In this document: positions 9,597 through 20,974 of the stretch, piece by piece
How the letters are laid out: each line of letters begins with the position of its first letter
Position numbering within the stretch: the first letter of the stretch is position 1
Assembly: GCA_037367355.1 (NCBI GenBank)
Contig: CM074701.1
Location: 1,426,001-1,490,000 of the forward strand
Direction: 5' to 3'
DNA length: 64,000 bases
Source: Neoscytalidium dimidiatum
Taxonomy: Eukaryota > Ascomycota > Dothideomycetes > Botryosphaeriales > Botryosphaeriaceae
Notes under the pieces: model-generated
Told to the model about the DNA's origin: nothing
The model's input: the letters and a program-made list of their open reading frames with translations, nothing else
Databases searched by the model: none
Program-made: the position numbers and the translations under genes

Positions 9597-12132
9597 TCAT
9601 GACAGAAGAGCAAACAGAAGATAGGTCTTCCGCCAGTAATCACCGGCATTCTTCCTCAAACGCTCGATTGCTGCTCCGTCAGCATCTACGAGTTCCTGCA
9701 ACCGCTTCTCTAGCGCCCTTAGTGGTGATTCTTGTGCGCTGGGCTGAGAAAAGACACGTTGTAGGTAGAAAACATCGAAAAGCAAGTGTGTAAGCTTATC
9801 ATTCTGCACGCCGGCAGTTGGAAAAGCATCTTGCTTCTTTCCTTCGAGTTCCTCGCTGGTGGCGATGGTGGTGAGATCTACATCTTCTTTCCCGCCGATA
9901 CTGTTCTCGCTGTCCTCTTTTCCTTCATCTTGATCAGTTCCATTTCCTTTCCTATCCGGGTCCGCTACTTTGATTGATTCGACGCATTCACTCAGCACAG
10001 CAGCTGATTCGCTAGCGAGATGCCTCTTGAGCACCGCAACGGCTCCCGGTGACCACAGGTCACCCCCACGTATTACCATCTCCTGATTCAGAGCATTGAG
10101 GAATTTGAAGGCGGCAACAGATGGTTGTACTGGTAATGCCGGGTTGCCTTCCCAGAGAGCTCTCGCTCTTGCGCGTCTTGAACGTGAGAGGCTCTGCACA
10201 GAGCTTTTGTACACAGAGACGGGTAGTTCTGTAACAATCCTTGCGATAGAAAGGTGGAGCGGCTGCGTGGTCGACGAAGGAAAGACAGTCGATGATATCA
10301 TCGGGCGCCTATTTGCCGCAGAAAGGTTTCCTAACCGCTGGCTGATTTCCCGAAGAGAGCGGACAATCAAAATAGCCTTGGGGGCAGCATTGTCCGCGTC
10401 GGCCATACTGTTCGAGACCAAGGCTTCCACATCCATCTGCAGCCTGGCGAGAGCGTTAGAGAGTGCAACATTAAGAGAATCCTCAAGCGATCGCGGGTCG
10501 TCTTCGCTAAGAAGTGCTTGCTTGGACTCGAGGTCCAAATCTTCGTCATCGTCGGCATTGAGGTCGTCATCCCATTTCGTGTCCTTCATCTCTTTTATGA
10601 CGGCATGGGCTTGCTCTAGCGACTGCGCCCACTTGTCATATGAATCGATTAGCTGCAGAAGAGACTCATTGAGTCCGTGGCTTCGCTCGATGATTGCCTT
10701 CTTGAAATTATGAGCACCGTTAGACGTGTCAATCGATGCGGTTGACGGATCCCACAGCGACGTAACTTGGTCTCCGCTGCTGGAGTACCAAGCATCGAGA
10801 ATACGCGTCAGATCAGAGGTGAATGAGCTGAGTCGTGCAGCCCGATCGGATAGGAGGGCGCGAAGGCGGTCGTTCATAACATCCCTGAGGTCATCCAGCA
10901 CGGAAGAAGGGTCGACACCCAAGCCGCGATTACTTGACGACAGCCACGTCTCGAGCATCTCTCTTCGTAGATCAAGCATAGTCTTGGGGCTGTTTTGCTC
11001 CGCTAGCACAGCACGGGTGCTTTCAAGGAAGGCTCTGACGGCTTGCCGTGCCCAAGATTTCAAGATCCTTTCCGCATCTACTTTGGACATTTCGTCATGT
11101 CTGGGCCAGGGAGTGAAGTTTCTGACTTCATCGGCAATCCAGCGCTCGTGCACGTCCAAGTTGAGTTCAACGATTGCGTGAACTTCCGGATCCTGGAGCA
11201 GAGGTCTCGCCTTTAGGCGTAAAAGGGCATCCGCGAGACGCTTGGGGAAGATGGATTGCGTATCAGCCAATGTCTGCACATACAGCTTAAGGGCCCGAGG
11301 AAGGTGCTGTTGAGATATGCGAGCTTCGCCAACGAGTCTCGTAATGGATTCTAGACGAGTGTGGTGGAAGTGACGGAGAACGTCGCTAGGCGTAGAACTT
11401 GTTGCAAGAGAGAAGGCACACATGCTTTCTAGAACGTCGCGGGTCTCGGAGTGAGAACGCGAGAATTGTTTATCAATGATGTGCAGGAGCTTCCGCCGCA
11501 ACGAGGCGAGTTGATTCTTAAGGGTATCGACAAATGGAGGGGCTTCAGGATTGTCGGATAGGTTCTTGTGAAGAAGGCGAGAGATAACAAGGATCTTGGC
11601 AGCAAGCAGCGTCGAGCCTTTCTTTAGCGTACGGCGGATGACGGTAGGGCAAGCCTGGAGGACAGCGAGCTGGGCGGCGAACGAGAAGCGCTCCGCATCT
11701 GCAGTACGGTCGAAGTCAGCTCTAGCGAACGGTGGCTAGCTCCTTAGGAGACTCACCAAGCTTGCGAATGGCGCTGGTGAGGCCGGTGTAATTATTGGTA
11801 ATTTTGTGCACCCTCCACGAGTTGCATTTCTGGCCAAGCAAGCCGAGGGTGGATTCGACGTGTTGCATTTGGCGATCCATCTCGATGATACGCTCGGCTG
11901 TGCTCAACAAGTCGCGGTAGCTCGCGCTGAGGAGGTGCGGAGTCAGTAGACAGCAGAGATCTGGTAGAGCTCAGGGATGCGCTCACCCGACCAGCGACCG
12001 CAGTTTCTCGCGGTTCTCGTCAGCATTATGGCGGAGCTGCTGCTCGAGCTTCCTGACCACAGGTACGGGATATTGGAAAGCATCGTCGGCAGTCTTGAAG
12101 GAGCGCGGATCGGGAGCCTCAGCGGTCGTCAT
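9597..12132 (-). CDS. COG1: Conserved oligomeric Golgi complex subunit 1 (COG1)
   Basis: COG1 is a subunit of the eight-part COG tether that captures retrograde vesicles at the Golgi and keeps glycosylation enzymes in place. The gene has three exons: 11987-12132, 11757-11926 and 9597-11698. The introns are 60 and 58 nt (GTGAGC...CTCAG; GTGAGT...CTGCAG) and give 805 residues, normal for fungal COG1. The N-terminus after the first junction reads ASYRDLLSTAERIIEMD, with CNSW shortly after, which is the Vps51/COG1 family signature. LRHFHHTRLESI further on is also typical. The rest is helical with an acidic, low-complexity patch near the middle (DDDLNADDDEDLDLE). ATG 12132 was chosen because the frame upstream has only a GTG. 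The gene is divergent from the RBR ligase gene. Confidence 0.93.
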
Positions 12133-12745
12133 GTTGGCGGGGGAGCTGCGGGAGCTGTGGGAAGCTTTGGCGTCAGACACGTTGCGGGAGACGCGCCGCG
12201 CTGATTTGGTTGCCGGCCGCCCACAAGCAACTCGGACCTGCTGCTAGGTGCCATGCCAGGCTGCCGGGCCTTTGCAGCTGGACGGACCGGAAAATCGTAC
12301 GCGCCGCAACGCCGCGCCATCCTGGTGTGTGCTAGGCTTATTTTGGGACGACCCACCCGCACCGCACGCTGCGCCCGCAACCCCAGCCTTGCACTACGAC
12401 CTTCAAGCTCACCGCCGCCCTGTCAGACGTCCTCGTGCGTTCTCGGCACTACCGAACTCCCCACTCGCCGCCATGCGCGCCGATGTTGTTGGGTCAGGCT
12501 GCTCCTCAGCCTATAGACACTCTAGTCTGGGCCGGGAATTCGGCCTTGGGTGAGCCTGTAGGATCGCCCAAGGAAGCAAGGCTCATCGCTATTCCTGGTG
12601 TCAGCACTGTGAGGTTGATCTCTCTGCCCGGCGGCTGTGTTTGCTTCCTCGGCGTCACGTCCCACCTTGGGAGCACTTGTAACTCGACCTGTGCCTCAAG
12701 TTGCCCGCTCCAGTTCTCTCCGTCTTTATAGATATTGAAAACACA
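12133..12745. promoter_or_regulatory. Divergent promoter region, COG1 / RBR ligase
   Basis: This 613-base gap lies between two start codons facing away from each other, so it must hold both promoters and leaders. The half next to COG1 is GC-rich. I see no clear TATA element and no conserved reading frame. Confidence 0.5.
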
Positions 12746-14505
12746 ATGCAATCTTCTCCGAATCATTTGACACGGCCGGCTGTCGGCTCCCAGCTTGATA
12801 CCCATCCTCAACCCCGCATGTCCTCCCTGCGTTTGGTTGACTCGCTCCTTGCGTCTGATGACGGCTTGGACTTGAAGCAATGCGAACATGCGAGTCCTTC
12901 CTCTTCCATCGATATGGACAGATACCATGTTCCCGGCGCATATCAGGATTCCTCCGAATATAACCCTATTTCCAAAGACCTTAGAACGATGGTGTCCTCG
13001 TGGGCGAGTAAGCTGCGGCCGTTAAAGAGAAATGATACCAACGAAGCCGTTCTCCACAAACCCCACCCCAGCTTAATCTCACAGATGGCTCTGTCTGCTT
13101 GTGTCTTAGGACCGAGCGTCTCTTCTCTGGTGGTGCCATCCCCGCAAGTATCCAGCAGTTACGAGCAAGGGGACGACGGAACCACCCAGGCTACTACAGC
13201 AAAGTCGAGGGCCGAACCTGAAAGAAGTGTTGCCCAGATAGAAACATCTCTACTACTCAAAGGTCATCCACGCCCATCGACTAAGGGTAATCTCTCGAAA
13301 GAATTTTCCAGGGCCCCTCTGGACGACAGACCGTTAAATGATGGAGCTCATCATCGGGCGTTGTGGAAGTATCAAGCGGAGGACAAGACAAAGCTCAGTT
13401 TCGAAGAAAATGAAGTGATGTTCGTTTCGGAGAAACTCGAAACTGGTACGTCCGGAGTGATCAGCTCCAAGAAATGTCCCAGAATTATGGTCAAAGGGCA
13501 TAGTGTAACTGACTCCTCACACCACATACTAGGATGGTGGTATGGTACGAGACTATTAGATGGAGAGTCAGGCTGGATTCCCTCGCCTTACTTCGCTCCT
13601 CGCCCTCTCCTCGAACTGTCAACGTCTCCGACTACAAGCTTACCCCGGCGCCAACGAGCTATCCGTCAAAAGAAGCCTGTGGAGCGCACAGCAGTATCCG
13701 TTGACGGGGGAGATGAGGACGGTGAGATGATGCAGCTATATCAGACTGTCTCGAGAATGCTTCTATCATCCCATGAATGCGCTGTTTGTAGCGACTTCAA
13801 ATCACGTACCGAATTCCCTGACCCTGCACCACTTCAGTGCCGGCATCAATGGAACACATGTAGCGATTGTGTGCGCAGGTGGATTGCTGCAGAGCTGGGC
13901 GAAAAAGGGTGGGAACACGTCAGTTGTCCGGAAGGCGAGTGCGGGGCGACTCTGAACCATTCGGATGTTTTACATCTTGCCGACTCCAAAACTTTTGAAC
14001 GGTATGTTTACGACCAAGCCTGCAAGGTGGGAGTTCCCCTGCTGAAGATGATAGTTACGATGCGCTTGCATTCCGTGCCCACCTCAGTAGCGACCCGAAC
14101 TTTCGTTGGTGCCTCTCTGCCACGTGCCAAAGTGGGCAGATTCACGACGATGCTTCTGGCCCTATCTTCACGTGTGTGGGGTGCGGCGCGCAGTTCTGTG
14201 CTCATCATGAGGTTCCATGGCACCGGGGAGAGACGTGCCGCACGTACGATCAGCGTGTTAGTCGCGAGAAACAAGATCGGGAGCAGAGAGCAACGGAAAA
14301 GACGCTGGCAAGGACGGCAAAGAAATGTCCAGGGAAAGGCTGCGGGTGGAGGATAGAGAAAAACAAGGGCTGCGACCACATGACTTGCCGGCAATGCAGC
14401 TACGAATTCTGTTGGATCTGCCTCGCGCCCTACGATCCCATTAGGAGGCACGGAAATGGACGGCACAAGAAGAGCTGCAAGTATCACTCGGACAATGCGA
14501 AGTAG
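12746..14505 (+). CDS. SH3 domain plus RING-IBR-RING E3 ubiquitin ligase
   Basis: The predicted protein has 568 residues and two exons (12746-14001, 14055-14505). The 53-nt intron (GTATGT...GATAG) joins FER to YDALAFRAH inside the region after RING1. Residues 1-200 are low complexity. An SH3 fold follows at about 203-290: ALWKYQAED, GWWYGTRL and GESGWIPSPYF are its ALYDY, WW and SxxFP-like positions. RING1 starts at about C345 (CAVC ... CRHQWNTCSDC). An IBR follows (FRWCLS, FTCVGCGAQFC), then RING2 at about 510 (CPGKGCGW, GCDHMTC, CSYEFCWIC). In RBR enzymes the first Cys of the GCDHMTC element accepts ubiquitin as a thioester, so this ligase looks catalytically complete. The SH3 probably selects proline-rich substrates; that is inference. 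The start was moved to the first ATG in frame. Confidence 0.88.
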
Positions 14506-14974
14506 TCTGCTGGGTGCATGAGTCAGTAGCCGAGCAGACGGCGCAACGCAAGCCCGCTAAGCAGGTCCGGAGATTGGCATCAGAGATAAGCTCTGTCTAG
14601 CAAGCGCCGACCCGCATGGAAAATTGTGGAGCCCTCTGCAGAGGCAAGTCGAGCATGCGTCGAAGGGTTGAGCTTGACGTTTGCTTATTCCATGGATTGG
14701 GCCGTGCATAGGATACCGCGGGCAGGCAGCCAGCTTCGGCACGCACGGCGGGAGAGTGAGTAGCTGGGATGTTTTGCATTTCCCACTCAGACATCCGATG
14801 TCCTCTCAGCCTTGTATTTCAGCGTGGTGATCGCATGATGGGAGAGGCTAAGGACAATGTCCGTGTGATGACGTCATGGCGTTGCTTACGAGCTCTGACT
14901 TGGCGCAAATTGCAAACGACGACTCCAATCTGTTCATCCTTGGGATATAATGTCCTCGCGTTGCAACAATACTG
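14506..14974. other. Intergenic, 469 bases
   Basis: This holds the 3' end of the RBR gene and the promoter of the DHH gene. No reading frame or element is recognised. Confidence 0.5.
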
Positions 14975-16550
14975 ATGTTTCTCGCGGCTCGGGTAAGAGC
15001 GTATGCAGTAGGCCTTCCGCGCGTTGTTCTTGCTCGAACGGCGACTAGAAGCCTATCACCAGCACGGGGACAAGCGTCGTCGGCGCAAAAGCTCACGAAG
15101 TCTTCGGTGACCACAACGAAAGGACCGACAATGAAACGGGCTGTTCCGGACTGCAGCACGGCCGCAGCAAGTGCTAAGAAAGCCAAACCAGAGATCCCCG
15201 AATACCATCTCACACCTTCTTTGCGGGATGCTGCTGGGGAAATCATCTGGCCGGCACCGAAGGACCAGATAGAAAGAGCCAGGAGTTTCATTGTAGAATG
15301 GTCAGTCAACGCAACGGAGACGCCTGCACAAGAAACCAAAGCGCTAGTCAGCAATTCGTGATGCTCTGTACTTCAAGCTGACTTGAATTGTCAGCGCGAG
15401 CTCGGGGAAGAGGACGTTGATCGTGCCAGACAAAGATGCCGATGGCCTGTCCTCCGGCGCAATTCTGCAGAAAACCCTGGTGCGTCTCGGTCTCCAGCCT
15501 GAATTCATATCCGTGCATCTACTGCAGAAGGGCAACAACATCCACACCGAAATCGAGCGGCGAGCTATGGCTGCCTGCGAGCCCGAGTACATATTCATCC
15601 TCGACCAGGGCTCCCGCAAAGCGCCCCCAGTCATAAACAGGCCGCATAAAGCTCTGATAATCGACCACCATTTTGCAGAAGAGGGGGATTTTCCGGCCGG
15701 CGCGGAGTATGTTACAGCATGCCATTCGCCTCCCGTGGCGACGAGCTCGCTTCTGACGTACCATCTTTGCAGCGCCCTCCATGAAGGGGTACAGCAAAGC
15801 TGCGACTGGCTATGCGTGCTGGGAACCCAAGGGGACCTTGGCACTACGTTGAAGTGGGAGCCGCCGTTTCCAGACATGCGCATTGTGTTCAAAAAATACA
15901 CCAAAAAGGCACTGAGCGATGCCGTGGCCATGGTCAACGCGCCCCGGCGCACAGCTTCGTTCAATGTCCGCACCGCATGGGCGGCGATCAGTGCCGCGGA
16001 AACACCTGCGGACTTGGTCAAGAATCATGAGCTCAACGCTGCCAGGAAAGAAGTCCAGGTTGAGGTAGAACGATGCACACATACAGCACCGAAATTCAGT
16101 GCAGATGCGAAAATTGCAGTCTTCCGCATTAGCTCAGCAGCCCAAGTCCATCCTCTCATTGCAACTCGTTGGGCTAGCCATTTGTCGTCATCAAAGCTCG
16201 AGGTTGTTCTTGTTGCGAATGAAGGATACCTACCAGGCCTCGTGAATTTTTCATGTCGCATTCCCAGGTGCGCACGAACACGGGATCCGCCTGTCAACAT
16301 CATTGAGATTTTGAAAGAGCTTGCAGACCGGGCGCCCGATCAGACACTTCGAGAAAGGCTGGGTGATTCTTTTGCTCGTGGCCATAAAGAGGCCAGTGGG
16401 GGAATTGTAGGCATGGAAGAATTCGAGGAGCTGATGCGCTGTATGGAGGTGGGAAAGAAGCTAGACGGAGCGTCTCCCAGAAAGAGGAAAAAAGACGATG
16501 CGGCGACCCAGTCCAATACCTTGATGAATTACTTCCGCAAGAAAAACTAA
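14975..16550 (+). CDS. DHH-family phosphoesterase (RecJ-like), possible dual mitochondrial/nuclear form
   Basis: The predicted protein has 493 residues and two exons (14975-15300, 15395-16550). The 94-nt intron starts GTCAGT, has an AGCTGACTTG branch region and restores VECASSGKRTL. The DHH motifs are present: DKDADG near residue 120 (motif I), ILDQGS (II), IIDHH near 199 (III) and GTQGD (IV). These residues bind the two metal ions in RecJ-type enzymes. A DHHA1-like C-terminal part ends in FARGHKEASGG, the nucleic-acid-binding GGGH-like loop. Residues 1-32 are rich in Arg/Ala/Leu/Val with no acidic residue, like a mitochondrial presequence. An in-frame second ATG at 15131 (M53) has a better start context (A at -3, versus C for the first) and precedes KKAK. 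The last residues, SNTLMNYFRKKN, resemble a PCNA-binding PIP box. Substrate and role are unknown; a DNA or nucleotide phosphoesterase is likely. Confidence 0.85.
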
Positions 16551-19170
16551 GCAACTAGAGAATCAGATAAATAAAGCGCAGTCAGACGGCAAGCCGTAAC
16601 GACGGTCTTATCGTGAAAATTCGCTATTGCTTAAATCGGGTCGAAAAGGTTACAAGTGTTAAAGCGTTTTCCCAGACCGGAAATCGATAGACTAGACACG
16701 CCCATCTTTCCCAAGTAATCAAATACGCCGTCCGTTCAATACGACACAGCTTAGAGAAAGAGCGGGTTGATTGCAATGAAGATTTGTACTAAGGCGTGTA
16801 GCTCAGGTTTCGGAGCGTAGAAGGACTAAGCATCAGGCAGCACCGCAGTTACGCATGACGTAGTTGGAGACCCACCTGACTGCGGCTGATTACACAGTAT
16901 TGATGATTATTATACAGCAAAGGTTCTGCAGGGTCCAGGGGCGGGAAGAAAAGCCTCTAGCCTCTTGATCTGGGTCCTGCTTGCAGATGCACATCACAAT
17001 GACCTTCGAACCCCTGTCAGATCTGATCGAGTGTTCGGCATCCCGAAACCTGGCATACCCGGCGCCCCGTCCATTATGCAATTGCTCGTCACCTCTGGCG
17101 CACGAGGGCACGGAGGTAGACGGAGATAGTCGAGCAGTTTACTAAGGATCTGCGAGTACGCGGCAGGGTAGCAATCTAGGTGGTCTCATCGGACAGCGCA
17201 TTGGCCATGTTGGTGTTGAGACGGGGTTTAACGGTGGCTGGAAGTCGAAAGCCTACCCGTTGATTTCTAAGTAAAACATAATCCCCATTCGCGGTTCGCT
17301 CGGAAAAGAAAATGGCGCGGTCCGTGTCGAAGATGAGAGAACATGCGGTGTTTTTCTTTCCCACACAGTATCGAAGAGCAAGCACTGGTGGGGCACCGGT
17401 GCGGCTAGGCTGGCGGGAGTGTTGCGGCGCGTGGTGGGGCGGGCGGGCGGTGGGTGACGTGGGATCGTGGGTGCGCAAAGCTCGAGCACGGTGGGCTGGC
17501 TGGTGTTGAGCATGGTCGAGCATCATTGCGGTTGGCTTGAGGCGGAGCTGCTGCAGACTGTAGACAGGCTGTATCGTCCAACAGGGTTGTAGATCGCGCA
17601 GGTGGGATCTCCGGCAGATGCGGTTGGATCTAGCGCGGCGCGGAAATTCCAGGCACGGCCCGGACGAGACGGCAGATGGATTGCGTGCGTCACGGTGAGC
17701 TCGCTCGCTCGGGAGAAGCAGGGAGCAGCGAGGACGGCATCCTCGGTTGCAGGAGGAGGCGGACGGAGAGGTGGTTTTCGTGAGCACGATAGCAGGAGGC
17801 ACAGTGAGCGGGCTGCTGGATCGGGGCTGCCAGCTGGTGGGTGATGTCGGGCGGCGCGCGGGCGGCCAATCACAGCGGCGGCGGCGCGGTCGAGGGCGCG
17901 CACCATGCTGGACGACGGGCGCTCACATCTGTCCCCGCGCCATTGCAGCAGGGTTGCGATTGCTAGCGCAACGGGGCCCGCTCGGAGTTCGGGGACGGGG
18001 CAGTCTAGCGGCAGCGAGGCCGCGAGGCAGCGGCAGTTCCATTCGGGTTCTTTGCCCAGAACGAGGCCGACGTCGCGCAGGCGGGCAGGCCAAGGGGCAA
18101 CTTGCTCCGGACTCTGGGGAAAAGCACGCTGACGACTCAGCTTTGCGGGATGCCAAGCGCGGCGCGCAAAGCTTGTCTGGCGCGCTCGCGTGCGTGCGCG
18201 ATGCCTGAGTCGCCGCGACAGGCAAGAAGCTCCATGGACTTCCGAATGCGCATCGACATGTAGCTCGTGAGAAGACGGGCAGCTTCCCAAAGTTGCCTTT
18301 CTCAGGCACCGTCCGCGCCGGCCGAGAGCCTCAGCCTCAGGGCAGGGCGCAAGGCTCCAGGGCCATCGCCCACCGCCGCGGGCAGAAGGGCACCAAGGGC
18401 TGAGGGTGCGGGTACTGGTGCTGCCGCCCTGTGGCCTGCTCACACGCCGCGCAGCCGCCCGAGCCGGCGGGCGTGAAACGCGCATGCTGCCCCGCCGGCT
18501 CGGAGGAGAGAGCCCTGGAGCCCTGGCGCCCTGGAGCTCTTGGGTGTTCGTGGACTTGGGATCACCCTGCGAATGGCGGGCCGGCATGGTGCAGGGAGGC
18601 CGACTACAACTGCACTCGCCGGCCAGCTTCTCCGCAGTCTGGGCGCGGCGAGTGAGACGCCGAATGGAGCGCTAACCTGGTCATAGCTCCCTGGCAGCAG
18701 CTCGCAGCCGCGCCATCGACCTGGCCTTCCGCACGCCCACTGCCCATGTCCAACGCGCCAAGCGCGTGCTGCTGTGCGGGGACGCCGCCGCGCACTCGAG
18801 GGCGGCGGCAGCGGCAGCCGCACGCTCGGGGCTGTGATAGGAGCAGCGCTGCGACGCTTCCTGCGCTGGCCGCCGCGCGCCGCCCTCATTCGCCAATGCG
18901 CGCGCTGGACCCCGCATCCAGCGCCGGCGCAGCAGGGCACGCGACGGAGCATCCCTCGTCCTGGCCCATGTCCATCGGACGTGCTGCCTGCCCCTCTGGA
19001 CCGCCAACGTCAGAAGCCTGAGTGCGCGCGCGCGTTGGAGTGGGGTCGTCGCCCTGGAAATGGGACACCGCGCCCGCTGGCTGGCCCCAAACCTCCCACC
19101 ACGCGCGCACTGCCTGCCCGGCCATGACCAACCTTCTTACGGACGCCGCGCTCGCCCTGTGCCTCTGCGG

Positions 19171-19180
19171 GTATATATAA
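19171..19180 (+). promoter_or_regulatory. TATA box of formate dehydrogenase
   Basis: GTATATATAA sits 330 bases before the start codon, in otherwise GC-rich DNA. Its position fits a transcription start near 19,200-19,250 and a leader of about 270-300 nt. A strong TATA box suits a highly inducible catabolic gene. Confidence 0.55.
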
Positions 19181-19339
19181 ACCGCCTCAATGGGCCCTGC
19201 ATCGGGCTTGCTTGCCATCCATCATTCCACCTTTTGCCCTTTCCTCCTCCATTCAGTCCCCCTTGTTCCGCCGCTGCTCCACCCCGCTCGCCGCTGGGTA
19301 ATTGTCTGCGACGTCATTGCCGCGTTACCGACCAACTAG

Positions 19340-19428
19340 GTAGGCTACCCCATGCTGAGCTCCCTCCCGGCCTCCCGGCGTGATTCAATGACCAAGACGG
19401 CTGACCTGGACCGCTGTGTCCGCTGCAG
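19340..19428 (+). other. Possible intron in the 5' leader of formate dehydrogenase
   Basis: GTAGGC at 19340 and GCTGCAG ending at 19428 frame 89 bases with a GGCTGACC branch-like site about 30 bases before the acceptor. Splicing would remove the upstream ATGs at 19352 and 19388. Without transcript data this is only a suggestion. Confidence 0.3.
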
Positions 19429-19509
19429 CCCGGGAGTACATATACCTCCGCCGCGCCTGTCACTTCCCCTCTCCGTCCTCACCTCTCGTTCTCTTCATCA
19501 CTCGTCACC

Positions 19510-20974
19510 ATGGTATTTATCCGTTCTGCTGCCCGCCTCGCGCGCCCCACATCCTCGCTGCTCTCCTCTGGAAGGAGCTCGTTGCTGCGACCGCACGCTC
19601 CTCTTGGTATCAGGACGCTAACAGCCACCTCCCGCCAACAGGGTAAGGTTCTTCTCTGCCTCTACGACGTGAGTCTGCCCCATTGCCGATTCCCCCACGC
19701 TTCGTGCTGCGTGGCTGTTTACCGTGTTGTTATGCTGACGTCAGTTGGTCTCCAGGGCGGTATCCATGCCGAGCAGCAGCCCGAGCTTCTCGGAACCACT
19801 GAGAACGAGCTCGGCATCCGCAAGTGGATCGAGGAACAGGGCCACACGCTGGTCACCACCTCGGACAAGGAGGGCGAAGACTCCGTTTTCGAGAAGGAAC
19901 TCGTGGATGCCGAAGTCATCATTACTACGCCGTACGCATTGCGCCTGAGACCGCTTTCGCATTCTTCTGTACTGACGACCCCTGCTTACAGCTTCCACCC
20001 TGGTTACCTGACCAAGGAACGTCTCGCTAAGGCAAAGAACCTGAAGCTTTGCGTGACCGCTGGTATTGGTTCCGACCACGTCGACCTCGATGCCGCGAAC
20101 AAGACCAATGGCGGCCTGACCGTCGCTGAGGTTACTGGCTCTAATGTCGTCTCGGTCGCCGAGCACGTTGTCATGACCATCCTGACCCTCGTCCGCAACT
20201 TCGTTCCCGCTCACGAGCAGATCGAGGCCGGGGACTGGAATGTCGCCGCTGTGGCCAAGAACGAGTACGATCTTGAGAACAAGGTGGTCGGAACCGTCGC
20301 CGTTGGCCGTATTGGCGAGCGTGTCCTCCGTCGTCTCAAGCCTTTTGATTGCAAGGAGCTCCTCTACTTCGACTACCAGCCCCTCTCTCCGGAGAAGGAG
20401 AAGGAAATTGGCTGCCGTCGCGTCGAGAACCTCGAGGAGATGCTTGCGCAGTGTGATGTTGTCACCATCAACTGTCCTCTCCACGAGAAGACCCGCGGCC
20501 TATTTAACAAGGATCTGATTTCCAAGATGAAGAAGGGTAAGTAGCCAGGGTGAACCGAAAACTTCACGTACCTTATTGGTCTCGGCTCTGCTCGGATGGA
20601 TCTGCTAACAAAGCCCTCCCACTACAGGTTCGTGGCTTGTCAACACTGCTCGTGGTGCCATCGTTGTCAAGGAGGATGTTGCCGAGGCGCTCAAGTCTGG
20701 CCACCTCCGCGGCTACGGTGGTGACGTCTGGTTCCCTCAGCCGGCCCCCAAGGACCACCCTCTGCGCTACGCCAAGAACCCTTGGGGCGGTGGCAACGCG
20801 ATGGTGCCTCACATGTCTGGTACCTCGATCGATGCCCAGAAGCGCTACGCCGCTGGTACCAAGGCTATTCTCGATAGCTACTTCTCTGGCCGCCACGACT
20901 ACAGGCCTGAGGACCTGATTGTCCATGGAGGCGACTACGCTACCAAGGCCTACGGCCAGCGTGAGAAGAAATAA
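19510..20974 (+). CDS. FDH1: NAD-dependent formate dehydrogenase, mitochondrial-type
   Basis: The enzyme oxidises formate to CO2 with NAD+. The predicted protein has 408 residues and four exons (19510-19668, 19756-19931, 19992-20536, 20628-20974). The introns are 87, 60 and 91 nt, and the third has a GCTAAC branch site. The body matches fungal FDH throughout: [42 protein letters not shown] (Rossmann loop), [13 protein letters not shown] (substrate Arg), [17 protein letters not shown] and [11 protein letters not shown] (catalytic His). The first 45 residues ([16 protein letters not shown]...) are Arg/Ser-rich without acids and look like a mitochondrial presequence that many yeast FDHs lack. 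Introns 1 and 2 are multiples of three and contain no in-frame stop, so unspliced forms would stay in frame but would carry insertions in the N-terminal domain. The TATA box lies 330 bases upstream. Confidence 0.95.

Larger units (their letters stand above)
16551..19509. other. Gene-poor GC-rich stretch, 2.96 kb, upstream of formate dehydrogenase
   Basis: The first 800 bases have ordinary composition. About 17,400-19,100 is strongly GC-rich. Long frames exist on both strands but their products are R/A/P/S-rich with no motif, as expected from GC-rich DNA lacking stops. The right end holds the promoter and leader of the formate dehydrogenase gene. I see no tRNA or transposon. Confidence 0.5.

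Noticed and set aside
17176..17802. Minus-strand frame of 208 codons
   Set aside because: Same GC-rich context, no domain, no supporting splice structure.
17523..18587. Long minus-strand open frame (over 350 codons) in the GC-rich stretch
   Set aside because: Composition is Arg/Ala/Pro/Ser-dominated with no motif, several other frames are equally open, and the DNA is GC-rich, so lack of stops is expected by chance.
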